Shown here piece after piece: positions 15,991 to 24,421 of a stretch of DNA of 64,000 nt (the first letter of the stretch is position 1; each line of letters starts with the position of its first letter). The stretch covers positions 62,001 through 126,000 of the forward strand of contig QAIB01000003.1 in the NCBI GenBank assembly GCA_030418545.1, in the 5' to 3' direction. Below the pieces are notes generated by a model. The model did no database searches, was not told the origin of the DNA, and worked only from the letters and a program-made list of their open reading frames with translations. The position numbers were made by a program, and so were the translations under genes. The DNA comes from Xenophilus aerolatus (GTDB lineage: Bacteria > Pseudomonadota > Gammaproteobacteria > Burkholderiales > Burkholderiaceae_C).

Positions 15991-18186
15991 ATGACACGTA
16001 AACCCAACGGCGCGGTGTGGTCCTGCATCGCCGCCGGCTTTCTCGCCTACCTGCTGCTGCCCTGGTACGCCATCCAGGACACGAGCTGGTACCAGGCGCT
16101 GCCGCAGGTCTTCGGCGAGGGCGACGCGGCCAACGGCCTGCTGCAGGCGCTGCGCCAGGGCCGGCCCTGGCTCTTCGTCGGGCTCGCCGGGCTGGTGCTG
16201 TGCACCTTCGGCGCGCTGCTGCGGCCGGGTCGCGGGCAGGGTCGCTGGCTTCTTGCAGGCGGGCTCGTCGGTGCGCTGGGCCTGGCCATCGCCGGCTTCA
16301 CCATCGGCGCTCGCGGCTGGAGCGTGGCCGCGCTCAACACCGCCTTCGGCGACCTGTCGGTCAACCAGTTCGGCATCGGCGCCGGCGGCTTCGTCGCACT
16401 CACGGCGCTGATCCTGCTGGCCGCCTTCGGGCTCGCGCGGCTGGGCTTCTTCCGCGGCGACCTGTTCGTGTCGGGTGCGGTCATCGGCTGCGCGGTGCTG
16501 ATGCTGCTCTTCATCGCTTACCCGGTGAGCAAGGCGCTGGCCGGCGCCTTCTTCAACGAGGACGGGCAGTGGTCCCTCGGCGCCTTCGCGGACCGCGTCT
16601 TCACGGCGCGCATCTGGGGCGTGGGCTGCGTCACCGGCGGTGCGGCCTGCGGCGTGGCCTGGAACACGCTGGTGCTGGCGCTGCTCACAGCCGCGGGCAC
16701 CACCTTCCTCGGCACGCTGATGGCGCTGATGGCCGAGCGCGGCAGCAAGCGCTGGCAGGGGCCGCTGCGCGTGATCGCGCTGCTGCCCATCATCACGCCG
16801 CCCTTCGTCGTGGGCCTGGGCCTGATCCTGCTCTTCGGTCGCGCCGGCGTCGTCAACCAGGCGCTGGAGGCATGGTTCGCCCTGCCGCCCACGCGCTGGT
16901 TCTATGGCCTGCCGGGCATCCTGACGGCGCAGCTCTTCGCCTTCACGCCCATCGCCTTCATGATCATGCGCGGCGTGGTGCAGGGCATCGCGCCGAGCCT
17001 GGAAGAGGCCGCGCAGATGCTGCGCGCGGACCGGCGCCGCGCCTTCTTCACCGTCACGCTGCCGCTGCTCAAGCCGGGCCTGGCCAATGCCTTCCTGGTC
17101 GGCTTCATCGAGAGCATCGCGGACTTCGGCAACCCCGTGGTGGTCGGCGGCCAGTACTCGGTGCTGTCGACCGACATCTTCTTCGCCATCGTCGGCGCGC
17201 AGTACGACCAGGGCCGTGCCGCGTCGCTGGCCTGGGTGCTGACGCTCTTCGCGCTGGCCGTGTTCGCGCTGCAGCGCGGCGTGCTGGGCAAGCAGAACTA
17301 CACCACCGTGAGCGGCAAGGGCGATGCCGGCATTCCCATGCCGCTGCCCGATGGCGTGCGCCGCACCATCTACGCCATCGCCTTCCCGTGGATCCTCTTC
17401 ACTGTGGTCGTGTACCTGTTCGCCTTCGCGGGCGGCTTCGTGCAGACCTGGGGCCGCGACTACACCCTCACCCTGAACCATTTCAAGACGGCCTTCTCGC
17501 TGGAGTGGGGCCAGTTCGGGCTGGTGTGGGCCGGCACGGCGTGGAATTCGCTGTGGACCACGCTCAAGCTGGCGGGCATCTCGGCGCCGATCACCGCGGC
17601 CATCGGGCTGCTGATCGCCTGGCTGCTGGCACGCAACGAGTTCAAGGGGCAGGGCGCCTTTGAGTTCGCGGCGCTGCTGGCCTTCGCCATTCCCGGCACC
17701 GTGCTGGGCGTGAGCTACATCCTGGCCTTCAACGTGCCGCCGCTGGAGCTCACGGGCACCGGCCTCATCATCATCCTGTGCTTCATGTTCCGCAACCTGC
17801 CGGTGGGCGTGCGGGCCGGCACCGCGGCCTTCAAGCAGCTCGACCGCTCGCTGGACGAGGCCTCGCTGATGCTGCGCGCGTCGACGGCGCAGACGCTGTT
17901 CAGGGTGGTGCTGCCGCTGCTCAAGCCTGCCCTGGTGGCCGCGCTGGTCTACAGCTTCGTGCGCGCCATGACCACCGTGAGCGCGGTGATCTTCCTGGTC
18001 ACGGCCGAGAACGAACTGGCCACCACCTACATCATCGGCCGCGTGGGCAACGGCGACTATGGCGTCGCCCTGGCCTACTGCACCGTGCTGATCGTCCTCA
18101 TGTCGGCCGCCATCGCACTGATCCAGCTGCTGGTCGGCGAGCGCAAGCTGGGGCGCCGCAAGGCTGTCGCCGTGGCGGCGCATTGA
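15991..18186 (+). CDS. AfuB/FbpB-type ABC transporter permease, two fused permease domains
   Basis: A 731-residue inner-membrane protein with two binding-protein-dependent permease domains in one chain. EAA loops are visible at EEAAQMLRADRRRAFFTVTLPLLKPG (about 345) and DEASLMLRASTAQTLFRVVLPLLKPA (about 630). Before the first domain there are about 200 residues with roughly five extra hydrophobic helices, as in other large AfuB-like permeases. It forms the complete channel, so one ATPase gene suffices. It lies 63 bases after the binding-protein gene and is followed by a 125-base inverted repeat. Confidence 0.9.
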   Translation: MTRKPNGAVWSCIAAGFLAYLLLPWYAIQDTSWYQALPQVFGEGDAANGLLQALRQGRPWLFVGLAGLVLCTFGALLRPGRGQGRWLLAGGLVGALGLAIAGFTIGARGWSVAALNTAFGDLSVNQFGIGAGGFVALTALILLAAFGLARLGFFRGDLFVSGAVIGCAVLMLLFIAYPVSKALAGAFFNEDGQWSLGAFADRVFTARIWGVGCVTGGAACGVAWNTLVLALLTAAGTTFLGTLMALMAERGSKRWQGPLRVIALLPIITPPFVVGLGLILLFGRAGVVNQALEAWFALPPTRWFYGLPGILTAQLFAFTPIAFMIMRGVVQGIAPSLEEAAQMLRADRRRAFFTVTLPLLKPGLANAFLVGFIESIADFGNPVVVGGQYSVLSTDIFFAIVGAQYDQGRAASLAWVLTLFALAVFALQRGVLGKQNYTTVSGKGDAGIPMPLPDGVRRTIYAIAFPWILFTVVVYLFAFAGGFVQTWGRDYTLTLNHFKTAFSLEWGQFGLVWAGTAWNSLWTTLKLAGISAPITAAIGLLIAWLLARNEFKGQGAFEFAALLAFAIPGTVLGVSYILAFNVPPLELTGTGLIIILCFMFRNLPVGVRAGTAAFKQLDRSLDEASLMLRASTAQTLFRVVLPLLKPALVAALVYSFVRAMTTVSAVIFLVTAENELATTYIIGRVGNGDYGVALAYCTVLIVLMSAAIALIQLLVGERKLGRRKAVAVAAH

Positions 18187-18193
18187 AGAAATA

Positions 18194-18318
18194 CGGACAT
18201 CCGTACGCGAAGCACGCGAAAGTTGCGCGAAGGACGCGAAAGAAATCCATGAAAAATTTCTTTGTCATCCTTTCGCTTCCTTCGCGAAACCTTTGCGCCC
18301 TTCGCGTACGGGTGTCCG
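18194..18318. repeat. 125-base imperfect inverted repeat (MITE/REP-like hairpin) inside the transporter operon
   Basis: The left arm starts CGGACATCCGTACGCGAAG and the right arm, read on the other strand, starts CGGACACCCGTACGCGAAG. The arms pair over about 50 bases with few mismatches. Within each arm a GCGAAGGA/GCGAAAG unit recurs. Such CGCGAAGG-rich palindromes are dispersed in many bacterial genomes. It fills nearly the whole 149-base gap between the permease and ATPase genes and would form a long mRNA hairpin. Confidence 0.85.
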
Positions 18319-18335
18319 ATTTGGAGTTCTGACCC

Positions 18336-19376
18336 ATGTCGATTGAATTTCGCAACGTCACCAAGCGCTACGGCACCGACGCCAGCGCCCCGCTGGCCGT
18401 CAAGGGCATCAGCTTCGAGGTGCCGACGGGCACGCTGACGACCATCCTCGGACCCTCTGGCTGCGGCAAGACGACCACGCTGCGCATGATCGCGGGGCTG
18501 GAGTCGCCGACCTCGGGCCAGATCCTCATGGGCGGGCGCGACGTGACCACGCTCGGGCCGGGCGAGCGCAACGTGTCGATGATGTTCCAGAGCTACGCGC
18601 TCTTCCCGCACATGAACGTCATCGAGAACGTCGCCTACGGCCTGCGCATGAGCGGGCAGAAGAAGGCCGAGGCACAGGCGCGCGCCAAGGAGGCGCTCAA
18701 GGGCGTCGGGCTGGTCGGCTTCGACGAGCGGCTGCCCAGCGAGCTGTCGGGCGGGCAGCAGCAGCGCGTGGCGCTGGCGCGGGCGCTGGTGCTCGAGCCG
18801 GCGGTGCTGCTCTTCGACGAGCCGCTTTCCAACCTCGATGCCCGCCTGCGCCGCGAGATGCGCGAGGAGATCCGCGCCATCCAGCAGCGCCTGAGGCTCA
18901 CCGTGGCCTACGTCACGCACGACCAGAGCGAGGCGCTGGCCGTGTCCGACCAGATCATCGTGATGGACCACGGCATGATCGCCCAGCGCGGCGCGCCTGA
19001 AGAGTTGTACGGCCGCCCGCAGAGCGAGTTCGTGGCCGGCTTCATGGGCGAGGCCATGGTGTACCCGGCGATGGCGCTGCAGGACGGCCAGGTGTCGCTG
19101 GGCCCGCTCACCCTGACGCCGCGCTATGCGGTGCCCGTCGGCATGGTGAAGGTCGCCGTGCGACCCGAGGCGTGGCAGATCGGCGCCGCCGTGGGCCTGC
19201 CGGCGACCTTGCGCAAGGCTTCCTACCTCGGCAGCTTCTACGAGTACGGCTTCGACACCCCCCTGGGGCCGGTGTTCGTGGTGTCGTCCGACCTGACGCG
19301 CCCGCTGGCGCCCGGGGCCGAGACGACGCTGGCGCTGGGTCAGCACGGCGTGTCGGTGGTGCCGCAGTCCGCCTGA
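18336..19376 (+). CDS. AfuC/FbpC-type ABC transporter ATPase
   Basis: A 346-residue ATP-binding subunit: Walker A GPSGCGKT, Q-loop MFQSYALFPH, signature LSGGQQQR, Walker B VLLFDEPLSNLD and switch VTHDQSEA are intact. The C-terminal 110 residues form the TOBE-type regulatory domain of this class. It energises the permease at 15991. The ATG at 18336 follows the inverted repeat by 17 bases; the ribosome site is TTGGAG. Confidence 0.93.
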   Translation: MSIEFRNVTKRYGTDASAPLAVKGISFEVPTGTLTTILGPSGCGKTTTLRMIAGLESPTSGQILMGGRDVTTLGPGERNVSMMFQSYALFPHMNVIENVAYGLRMSGQKKAEAQARAKEALKGVGLVGFDERLPSELSGGQQQRVALARALVLEPAVLLFDEPLSNLDARLRREMREEIRAIQQRLRLTVAYVTHDQSEALAVSDQIIVMDHGMIAQRGAPEELYGRPQSEFVAGFMGEAMVYPAMALQDGQVSLGPLTLTPRYAVPVGMVKVAVRPEAWQIGAAVGLPATLRKASYLGSFYEYGFDTPLGPVFVVSSDLTRPLAPGAETTLALGQHGVSVVPQSA

Positions 19377-19379
19377 GTT

Positions 19380-19444
19380 CTTCAGGCCAAATCGGTCCGA
19401 GACGCCCGTCGAGCGGGCACTTGATGCTATTGATTCGATAGCAT
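19380..19444 (+). repeat. dispersed Comamonadaceae-type repeat
   Basis: Begins TTCAGGCCAAATCGGTCC, continues with CGCCCGTC and GCGGGCA, and ends in TGCTATTGATTCGATAGCA, a near-perfect palindromic tail. It aligns along its length with the copies at 58467 and 60748. It lies directly after the transporter ATPase stop and fills most of the gap before the HAD gene. Confidence 0.75.
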
Positions 19445-19492
19445 TCCCTGGCGCGGGTCGCGGCACGCGACGCCGAGGGACAATCGCCGTCC

Positions 19493-20122
19493 ATGAATGT
19501 GGTGTTCGATCTGGGAGCCGTGCTGATCGGCTGGGAGCCCGCGCGACTGGTGCGGGCGCACTTTCCGCGGCAGGCCGCCGACGACGCGTCCGCCGCGGCG
19601 CTGGCCCGGGCCTTCTTCCACCACGAGGACTGGCTGGCCTTCGACTGCGGCATCCGCAGCGTCGACGAGGTGGTGTCGCGCAGCGCGACGCGCCTGGGCC
19701 TGGCGCCGGATGCCGTGCATGGCCTGGTGGCGCCGCTGGGCGAGCGGCTGGAACCGATCGCCGAGAACATCGCCCTGCTGCACGGCCTGCGCGAACGGCG
19801 CGATGCCGGCGAGCCGCTGCGGCTCTTCTACCTGTCGAACATGCCGCAGCCCTATGCGCGGGCGCTGGAGCGCCGCTTCGACTTCTTCCGCTGGTTCGAC
19901 GGCGGCATCTTCTCGGGCGACGTCAAGCGCGTGAAGCCGCACGAGGAGATCTTTAACCTGCTGGCCTTCCGCCACTCGCTCGTGGCCGCGCAGACGCTCT
20001 TCATCGACGACTCCGTGCCCAACGTCGAGACGGCCCGCGCGCTGGGCTGGCAGGCGCTGCACTGCGCGAACCCGCTGGCCCTCGGGCCGCAACTGCTGCG
20101 GCAGCTCGGTCCGGCGGGCTGA
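19493..20122 (+). CDS. HAD-superfamily hydrolase, YihX-like sugar-phosphatase type
   Basis: A 209-residue HAD subfamily IA protein. Motif I is FDLGAVLIGW (nucleophile Asp6, DxG rather than the common DxD, as in YihX-type glucose-1-phosphatases), motif II is FYLSNM, motif III is the lysine in VKRVKPHEEIF, and motif IV is FIDDSVPN. The cap is the small helical type. A sugar-phosphate substrate is inferred from the family and from zwf, tal and pgi nearby. It could also act on another small phosphoester. Confidence 0.85.
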   Translation: MNVVFDLGAVLIGWEPARLVRAHFPRQAADDASAAALARAFFHHEDWLAFDCGIRSVDEVVSRSATRLGLAPDAVHGLVAPLGERLEPIAENIALLHGLRERRDAGEPLRLFYLSNMPQPYARALERRFDFFRWFDGGIFSGDVKRVKPHEEIFNLLAFRHSLVAAQTLFIDDSVPNVETARALGWQALHCANPLALGPQLLRQLGPAG

Positions 20123-20137
20123 CGGCGGCGGCGCCGA

Positions 20138-20806
20138 TCAGTTGCCGGGAAGCGGTGCGCTGCGCACCACCCGGTCGACATCGAAGCCCAGCGTGCGGGC
20201 GTACTCCAGTTCGGCCTGCAGCGTCGCTTCGTCCAGGTGCGGCACGCGCGAGAGCACCCACAGGTAGTCGCGGTCGGGCGTGCCCACCAGCGCCACCTGG
20301 TACTCGCGGTCGAGCTTGAGGATCCAGTAGTCGCCCCACACCAGCGGCAGCCAGCCCAGCCAGTCGGGCGCGAAGCGCACCTCCAGGCGGCCCGCGCCGG
20401 GCAGCCCCGCCACGGGCACGGTGCGGGCGCGGCCCACGGCCTCGTCGATGCGCCCGTCCTCGAGCACGCAACGGTTGCGCACTTCGATCGTGCCGTCGGG
20501 CAGCGGCGTGTATTCCGCCGTCACGTGGCCGGCGCACTGTTTCTCGAAGCGGTTCGGCAGGCGGGCCTGCTCGTACCACAGGCCCGAATAGCGCTTGAGG
20601 TCCACGGGTGCCACCACCTGCAGGGGCGCACGCATCAGCGGCGCGCCGTCGGCCGGCCCGGCCGGCCGGGCACGCGCCTTGGTGGCGTGGAGCGCGAACA
20701 GGGCCGCGGCACCGCCCACGCAGAAGGCGAGGGCGAGTCTGCCGATGCGCTGGCTGGTGGCGACGTCGTCGAACACCTGGGGCGGGGGCGGCGGGCGATG
20801 GGGCAT
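20138..20806 (-). CDS. lipocalin family protein (Blc-like)
   Basis: A 222-residue protein. After a short proline-rich start, one hydrophobic helix (about residues 23-43) serves as an uncleaved anchor or signal; no lipobox cysteine is present, unlike E. coli Blc. The lipocalin signature is RYSGLWYEQARLPNRFE, with YTPLPDGTIEVRNRC and the later YWILKLDREYQVALVGTPDRDYLWVLSR strands typical of Blc. It probably binds lipids or lysophospholipids at the cell envelope. The ATG at 20806 (MPHRPP) has GGAG upstream and is preferred to one 16 codons further up. It is convergent with the HAD gene. Confidence 0.87.
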   Translation of the reverse strand: MPHRPPPPPQVFDDVATSQRIGRLALAFCVGGAAALFALHATKARARPAGPADGAPLMRAPLQVVAPVDLKRYSGLWYEQARLPNRFEKQCAGHVTAEYTPLPDGTIEVRNRCVLEDGRIDEAVGRARTVPVAGLPGAGRLEVRFAPDWLGWLPLVWGDYWILKLDREYQVALVGTPDRDYLWVLSRVPHLDEATLQAELEYARTLGFDVDRVVRSAPLPGN

Positions 20807-20991
20807 GGGCGGAACTCCGGCAAAAAATATCGAGTCCAGCTTAGGCAGGCTCACCCGCGCCGCCTGTCAGTCGGGGGCTCCTGCACCCGTGCGCGGCGGC
20901 CCCAACGGGCGGCCACGACCGACACCGGATCGCATCGGGCGCGCGCAAGAATGTACGAACCTCCGCCCAACCCGCACAGGATAATGAATCG

Positions 20992-21942
20992 ATGACCCAA
21001 CTCGACGCCCTCCGCCAATGGACCACCGTGGTGGCCGACACCGGTGATTTCCGCCAACTTGCGCAGTTCAAGCCACAGGACGCGACGACCAACCCGTCGC
21101 TGATCCTCAAGGCCGTGCAGAAGTCCGACTACCGGCCGCTGCTCGACGAAACCATCGCCCAGCACAAGGGCAAGGCGCTGGACGACGTGATGGACCACCT
21201 GCTGGTGCGCTTCGGCACCGAGATCCTCACGCACATCCCCGGCCGCGTCTCCACCGAGGTCGACGCCCGCCTGAGCTTCGACACCGCCGCCACCATCGCC
21301 CGCGCCGAGCGCATCGTCGCGCTGTACCGCGAGCAGGGCATCGACACCAGCCAACGCCTGCTCATCAAGATCGCCTCGACGTGGGAAGGCATCCAGGCCG
21401 CCAAGGCGCTGGAGCAGAAGGGCATTCACTGCAACCTCACGCTGCTGTTCTCCTTCGCACAGGCGGTGGCCTGCGGCGACGCCGGCGTCAAGCTCATCTC
21501 GCCCTTCGTCGGCCGCATCTACGACTGGTACAAGAAGAGCGCCGGCAGCAACTGGGACGAGGCCGCCAACGCCGGTGCCAACGACCCCGGCGTCAAGTCG
21601 GTACGCCAGATCTTCGACTACTACAAGAAGCACGGCATCGCCACCGAGGTGATGGGTGCGAGCTTCCGCAACGTGGGCCAGATCACCGCGCTGGCCGGCA
21701 GCGACCTGCTGACCATCAGCCCCGAGCTGCTGGGCGAGTTGGCCAAGTCCGACGAGCCGATCACCCAGGCGCTGGACGCCCAGGCAGCGAAGAAGCTCGA
21801 CTTGCCCAAGGTCAGTTTCGACGAGCCCGCCTTCCGCTTCGCCCTGAACGAGGACGCGATGGCCACCGAGAAGCTGGCCGAGGGCATCCGCGCCTTCGCG
21901 GCCGATGCCATCAAGCTCGAGAAGCTGATCCAGGCCGTTTGA
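20992..21942 (+). CDS. tal: transaldolase
   Basis: A 316-residue class I transaldolase of the non-oxidative pentose phosphate pathway. The Schiff-base lysine is Lys126 in [12 protein letters not shown], and the DATTNPSL and [12 protein letters not shown] blocks are intact. Length equals E. coli TalB. It transfers dihydroxyacetone between sugar phosphates in the cytoplasm. It begins an operon with pgi, 25 bases downstream. Confidence 0.96.
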   Translation: MTQLDALRQWTTVVADTGDFRQLAQFKPQDATTNPSLILKAVQKSDYRPLLDETIAQHKGKALDDVMDHLLVRFGTEILTHIPGRVSTEVDARLSFDTAATIARAERIVALYREQGIDTSQRLLIKIASTWEGIQAAKALEQKGIHCNLTLLFSFAQAVACGDAGVKLISPFVGRIYDWYKKSAGSNWDEAANAGANDPGVKSVRQIFDYYKKHGIATEVMGASFRNVGQITALAGSDLLTISPELLGELAKSDEPITQALDAQAAKKLDLPKVSFDEPAFRFALNEDAMATEKLAEGIRAFAADAIKLEKLIQAV

Positions 21943-21967
21943 TGCCGACGACCGAGGGAGACCACCG

Positions 21968-23563
21968 ATGAGCGATGCGCTTCGTTGCGACCGCGCCCCG
22001 AGCTGGGCCGCGCTGCACCAGCAGTTCGACCGCGAGGGCCGTGCCTTCGACCTGCGGCGGGCCTTCGAGGCCGACGCCGGCCGCGTGCAGGCCCTCAGCC
22101 AGGAGGCGCCGCACCTGTTCGCCGACCTGTCGAAGAACCTGATCGACGCACCCACCGAGGCGCTGCTGTTGAAGCTGGCGCGCGAATGCGGCCTGGAAGC
22201 GCACCGCGACGCGATGTTCTCGGGCCGCCACATCAACAACACCGAAGACCGGGCGGTGATGCACTGGCTGCTGCGCCAGCCCAAGGATTCGGTGCCGAAA
22301 GCGGCTGCAGCCCCCGCCGGTGTTGCGCAAGGCGCTACGGAAACCATAGCAATCGAGCATGCCCGCGTGCACGAGACGCTGGACGCCATGCTGGCCTACG
22401 CCGAGAAGGTGCGGGCCGACCACACCATCACTGACGTGGTGAACATCGGCATCGGCGGCTCCGACCTCGGCCCGCAGATGGCGGTGCTGGCGCTGGCCGA
22501 GTTCGTCGCGCCGGGCAAGCATTTCCATTTCGTCTCGAACGTCGACGGGCACGAACTGGCGGCCGTGCTCAAGGGTCTGGCGCCGGAGCACACGCTGTTC
22601 CTCATCGCGTCCAAGACCTTCACCACGGCCGAGACCATGGCCAACGCCCAGTCGGCCAAGCGTTGGTACGAGCAATCGGGCGGCACCGACATCGCCGGCC
22701 ATTTCGCGGCGCTGACCACCAATGTCGAGGCGGCGAAGCAGTTCGGCATCGACACCACCTTCGGCTTCTGGGACTGGGTGGGCGGGCGCTACTCGATGTG
22801 GTCGGCCATCGGCCTGCCCACCGCACTGGCCATCGGGGCCGAGGGTTTCCGTGCCTTCCTGGCCGGTGCGCATGCGATGGACGAGCATTTCCGCACCGCG
22901 CCGCTGGAGCGCAACCTGCCGGTGCGCCTGGGCCTGCTCGACGTGTGGTACCGCAACTTCCACGGCTTCACCAGCCGCTGCATCGCGCCGTACCACGCCG
23001 CGCTGCGGCGCCTGCCGGCCTATCTGCAGCAGCTGGAGATGGAGAGCAACGGCAAGCAGGTCGACGCCCAGGGTCAGCCCGTGGCGTATGGCACCTCGCC
23101 GGTGCTGTGGGGCGAGCCGGGCACCAACGGGCAGCATGCGTACTTCCAGATGCTGCACCAGGGCACCGACGTCGTCCCGCTGGAATTCATCGCCGTGCAC
23201 GAGGCCGGTCACGACCTGCCCGGCCACCAGCCCAAGCTGCTGGCCAATGCGATCGCGCAGGCGCAGGCCCTCATGGTCGGCAAGAAGGACGGCGGAGGCC
23301 ACAAGAACTTTCCGGGCAACCGCCCGAGCACCTTTTTCGTCTTCGAGCGCCTCACGCCCGAGGTGCTGGGGGCTTTCGTCGCGCTGTACGAGCACCGCGT
23401 GTTCACCAGCGGCGCGATCTGGGGCATCAACAGCTTCGACCAGTGGGGCGTGGAGCTGGGCAAGGTGCTGGCCAAGGACCTGGAGCCGCGCCTGGCATCC
23501 GGCGACACGGCGGGGCTGGACGCGTCCACTGCCGCGCTGGTGCAGCGCCTGGGTCAGCGCTGA
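21968..23563 (+). CDS. pgi: glucose-6-phosphate isomerase
   Basis: A 531-residue phosphoglucose isomerase. The family signatures FGFWDWVGGRYSMWSAIG, ASKTFTTAETM, GEPGTNGQHAYFQMLHQG and INSFDQWGVELGK are intact. Residues of about 111-129 (KAAAAPAGVAQGATETIAI) fall where other Pgi proteins have a variable surface stretch, and their DNA matches the dispersed repeat (22298-22354), so this part looks like a repeat copy absorbed into the gene. It is cotranscribed with tal and ends opposite the PotC-like permease with a strong hairpin between. Confidence 0.95.
   Translation: MSDALRCDRAPSWAALHQQFDREGRAFDLRRAFEADAGRVQALSQEAPHLFADLSKNLIDAPTEALLLKLARECGLEAHRDAMFSGRHINNTEDRAVMHWLLRQPKDSVPKAAAAPAGVAQGATETIAIEHARVHETLDAMLAYAEKVRADHTITDVVNIGIGGSDLGPQMAVLALAEFVAPGKHFHFVSNVDGHELAAVLKGLAPEHTLFLIASKTFTTAETMANAQSAKRWYEQSGGTDIAGHFAALTTNVEAAKQFGIDTTFGFWDWVGGRYSMWSAIGLPTALAIGAEGFRAFLAGAHAMDEHFRTAPLERNLPVRLGLLDVWYRNFHGFTSRCIAPYHAALRRLPAYLQQLEMESNGKQVDAQGQPVAYGTSPVLWGEPGTNGQHAYFQMLHQGTDVVPLEFIAVHEAGHDLPGHQPKLLANAIAQAQALMVGKKDGGGHKNFPGNRPSTFFVFERLTPEVLGAFVALYEHRVFTSGAIWGINSFDQWGVELGKVLAKDLEPRLASGDTAGLDASTAALVQRLGQR
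22298..22354 (+). repeat. dispersed Comamonadaceae-type repeat, copy inside pgi
   Basis: GCGGCTGCAGCCCCCGCCGG, then GCGCAAGGCGCTACGGAAACCATAGC, aligns with the copy at 58467 (GGCCTGCGGCGCCCGCC...GCAGCTATCGATTTCGTAGC). It reads through in frame without a stop. Confidence 0.6.
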
Positions 23564-23570
23564 ACCGGGA

Positions 23571-23595
23571 GGCGGGCGCGCTGCACGCGCCCGCC
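23571..23595. terminator. hairpin between convergent pgi and potC-like genes
   Basis: GGCGGGCGCG pairs perfectly with CGCGCCCGCC around CTGCA. There is no long T run on either side. Its position between two converging operons suggests a shared transcription end or mRNA 3' protection. Confidence 0.55.
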
Positions 23596-23608
23596 GTTGC
23601 GGCACGCC

Positions 23609-24421
23609 TCAGCCGAAGCGCAGCGTGCGCAGCCCCACGCTGCGGTCGATCCAGATGACCGCCACCAGCGTCAGCACGATGCTCACCGTGGACACGGCCG
23701 CGGCCGTGGGGTCGAAGTCCCAACGCAGGTAGTCGAAGAGCTGCAGCGGCAGCGTGGTCATGCCCACGCCCTTGAGCAGCAGCGACATGTTGAACAGGTC
23801 GAAGGAGATCACGAAGGCGAAGAGCGCGCCGGTGATCAGCCCCGGCTTGATCAGCGGCAGCGTCACGCGCACGAAGGCCCGCGCCGGCGAGGCCCCCAGG
23901 CTGCGCGCCGCCTGCTCCAGCGAGCCGTCCTGGTTGTAGAGCGCCGAGGCCACGTTGGTGAAGACGTAGGGCAGCGTCACCAGCACATGGCCCACCACCA
24001 GCCCGAACACGGTGCGCGTGCCGATGCCCGTCGCGTACAGGAAGAACAGCAGCGCGATGGCGGTGAGGATCTCCGGCAGCATCAGCGGCATCATGAGCAG
24101 CAGGCGCAGCGCCTCGCGTGTGCGCGTGGCATGGCGCACCACATACAGCGCCGCGCCGGTGCCGATCAGCGTGGCGCCCACGGTGGCGGCCGCGGCCAGT
24201 GCCAGCGAGGTGCCCATGGCCCGCATGAAGCCCTCGTTGGCGAACAGCGCGCCGAACCAGCGCAGCGACAGGCCCTGCGGCGGAAAGGTGAGGAACTCGC
24301 CGGCGTTGAGCGACATGAGCACGATCACCACGATCGGCAGCAGCAGGAAGGCATACACCGCGCCGATGAAGACGCGCAGCAGCAGGTCGGCGGTCCGGTC
24401 CGCCACCATCGATCCGTTCAT
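23609..24421 (-). CDS. PotC-like ABC transporter permease
   Basis: A 270-residue permease of the spermidine/putrescine (PotC) class with six predicted helices; the EAA loop is LEQAARSLGASPARAFVRVTLPLIKPG. The ATG at 24421 overlaps the stop of the PotB-like gene (ATGA). It is the last gene of the long leftward operon that starts at 35470. The substrate is unknown; members of this class carry polyamines, amines or other small molecules. Confidence 0.9.
   Translation of the reverse strand: MNGSMVADRTADLLLRVFIGAVYAFLLLPIVVIVLMSLNAGEFLTFPPQGLSLRWFGALFANEGFMRAMGTSLALAAAATVGATLIGTGAALYVVRHATRTREALRLLLMMPLMLPEILTAIALLFFLYATGIGTRTVFGLVVGHVLVTLPYVFTNVASALYNQDGSLEQAARSLGASPARAFVRVTLPLIKPGLITGALFAFVISFDLFNMSLLLKGVGMTTLPLQLFDYLRWDFDPTAAAVSTVSIVLTLVAVIWIDRSVGLRTLRFG

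Noticed and set aside
14839-18183. 1114-codon open frame on the minus strand
   Set aside because: It is the antisense shadow of the AfuA and AfuB genes; it is rich in Arg, Gln, His and Glu without any recognisable domain, as expected in GC-rich DNA.
14908-19376. Iron(III) transporter FbpABC
   Set aside because: The binding protein lacks the Tyr-Tyr iron ligands and there is no Fur-like site; the name is kept only as a family relation.
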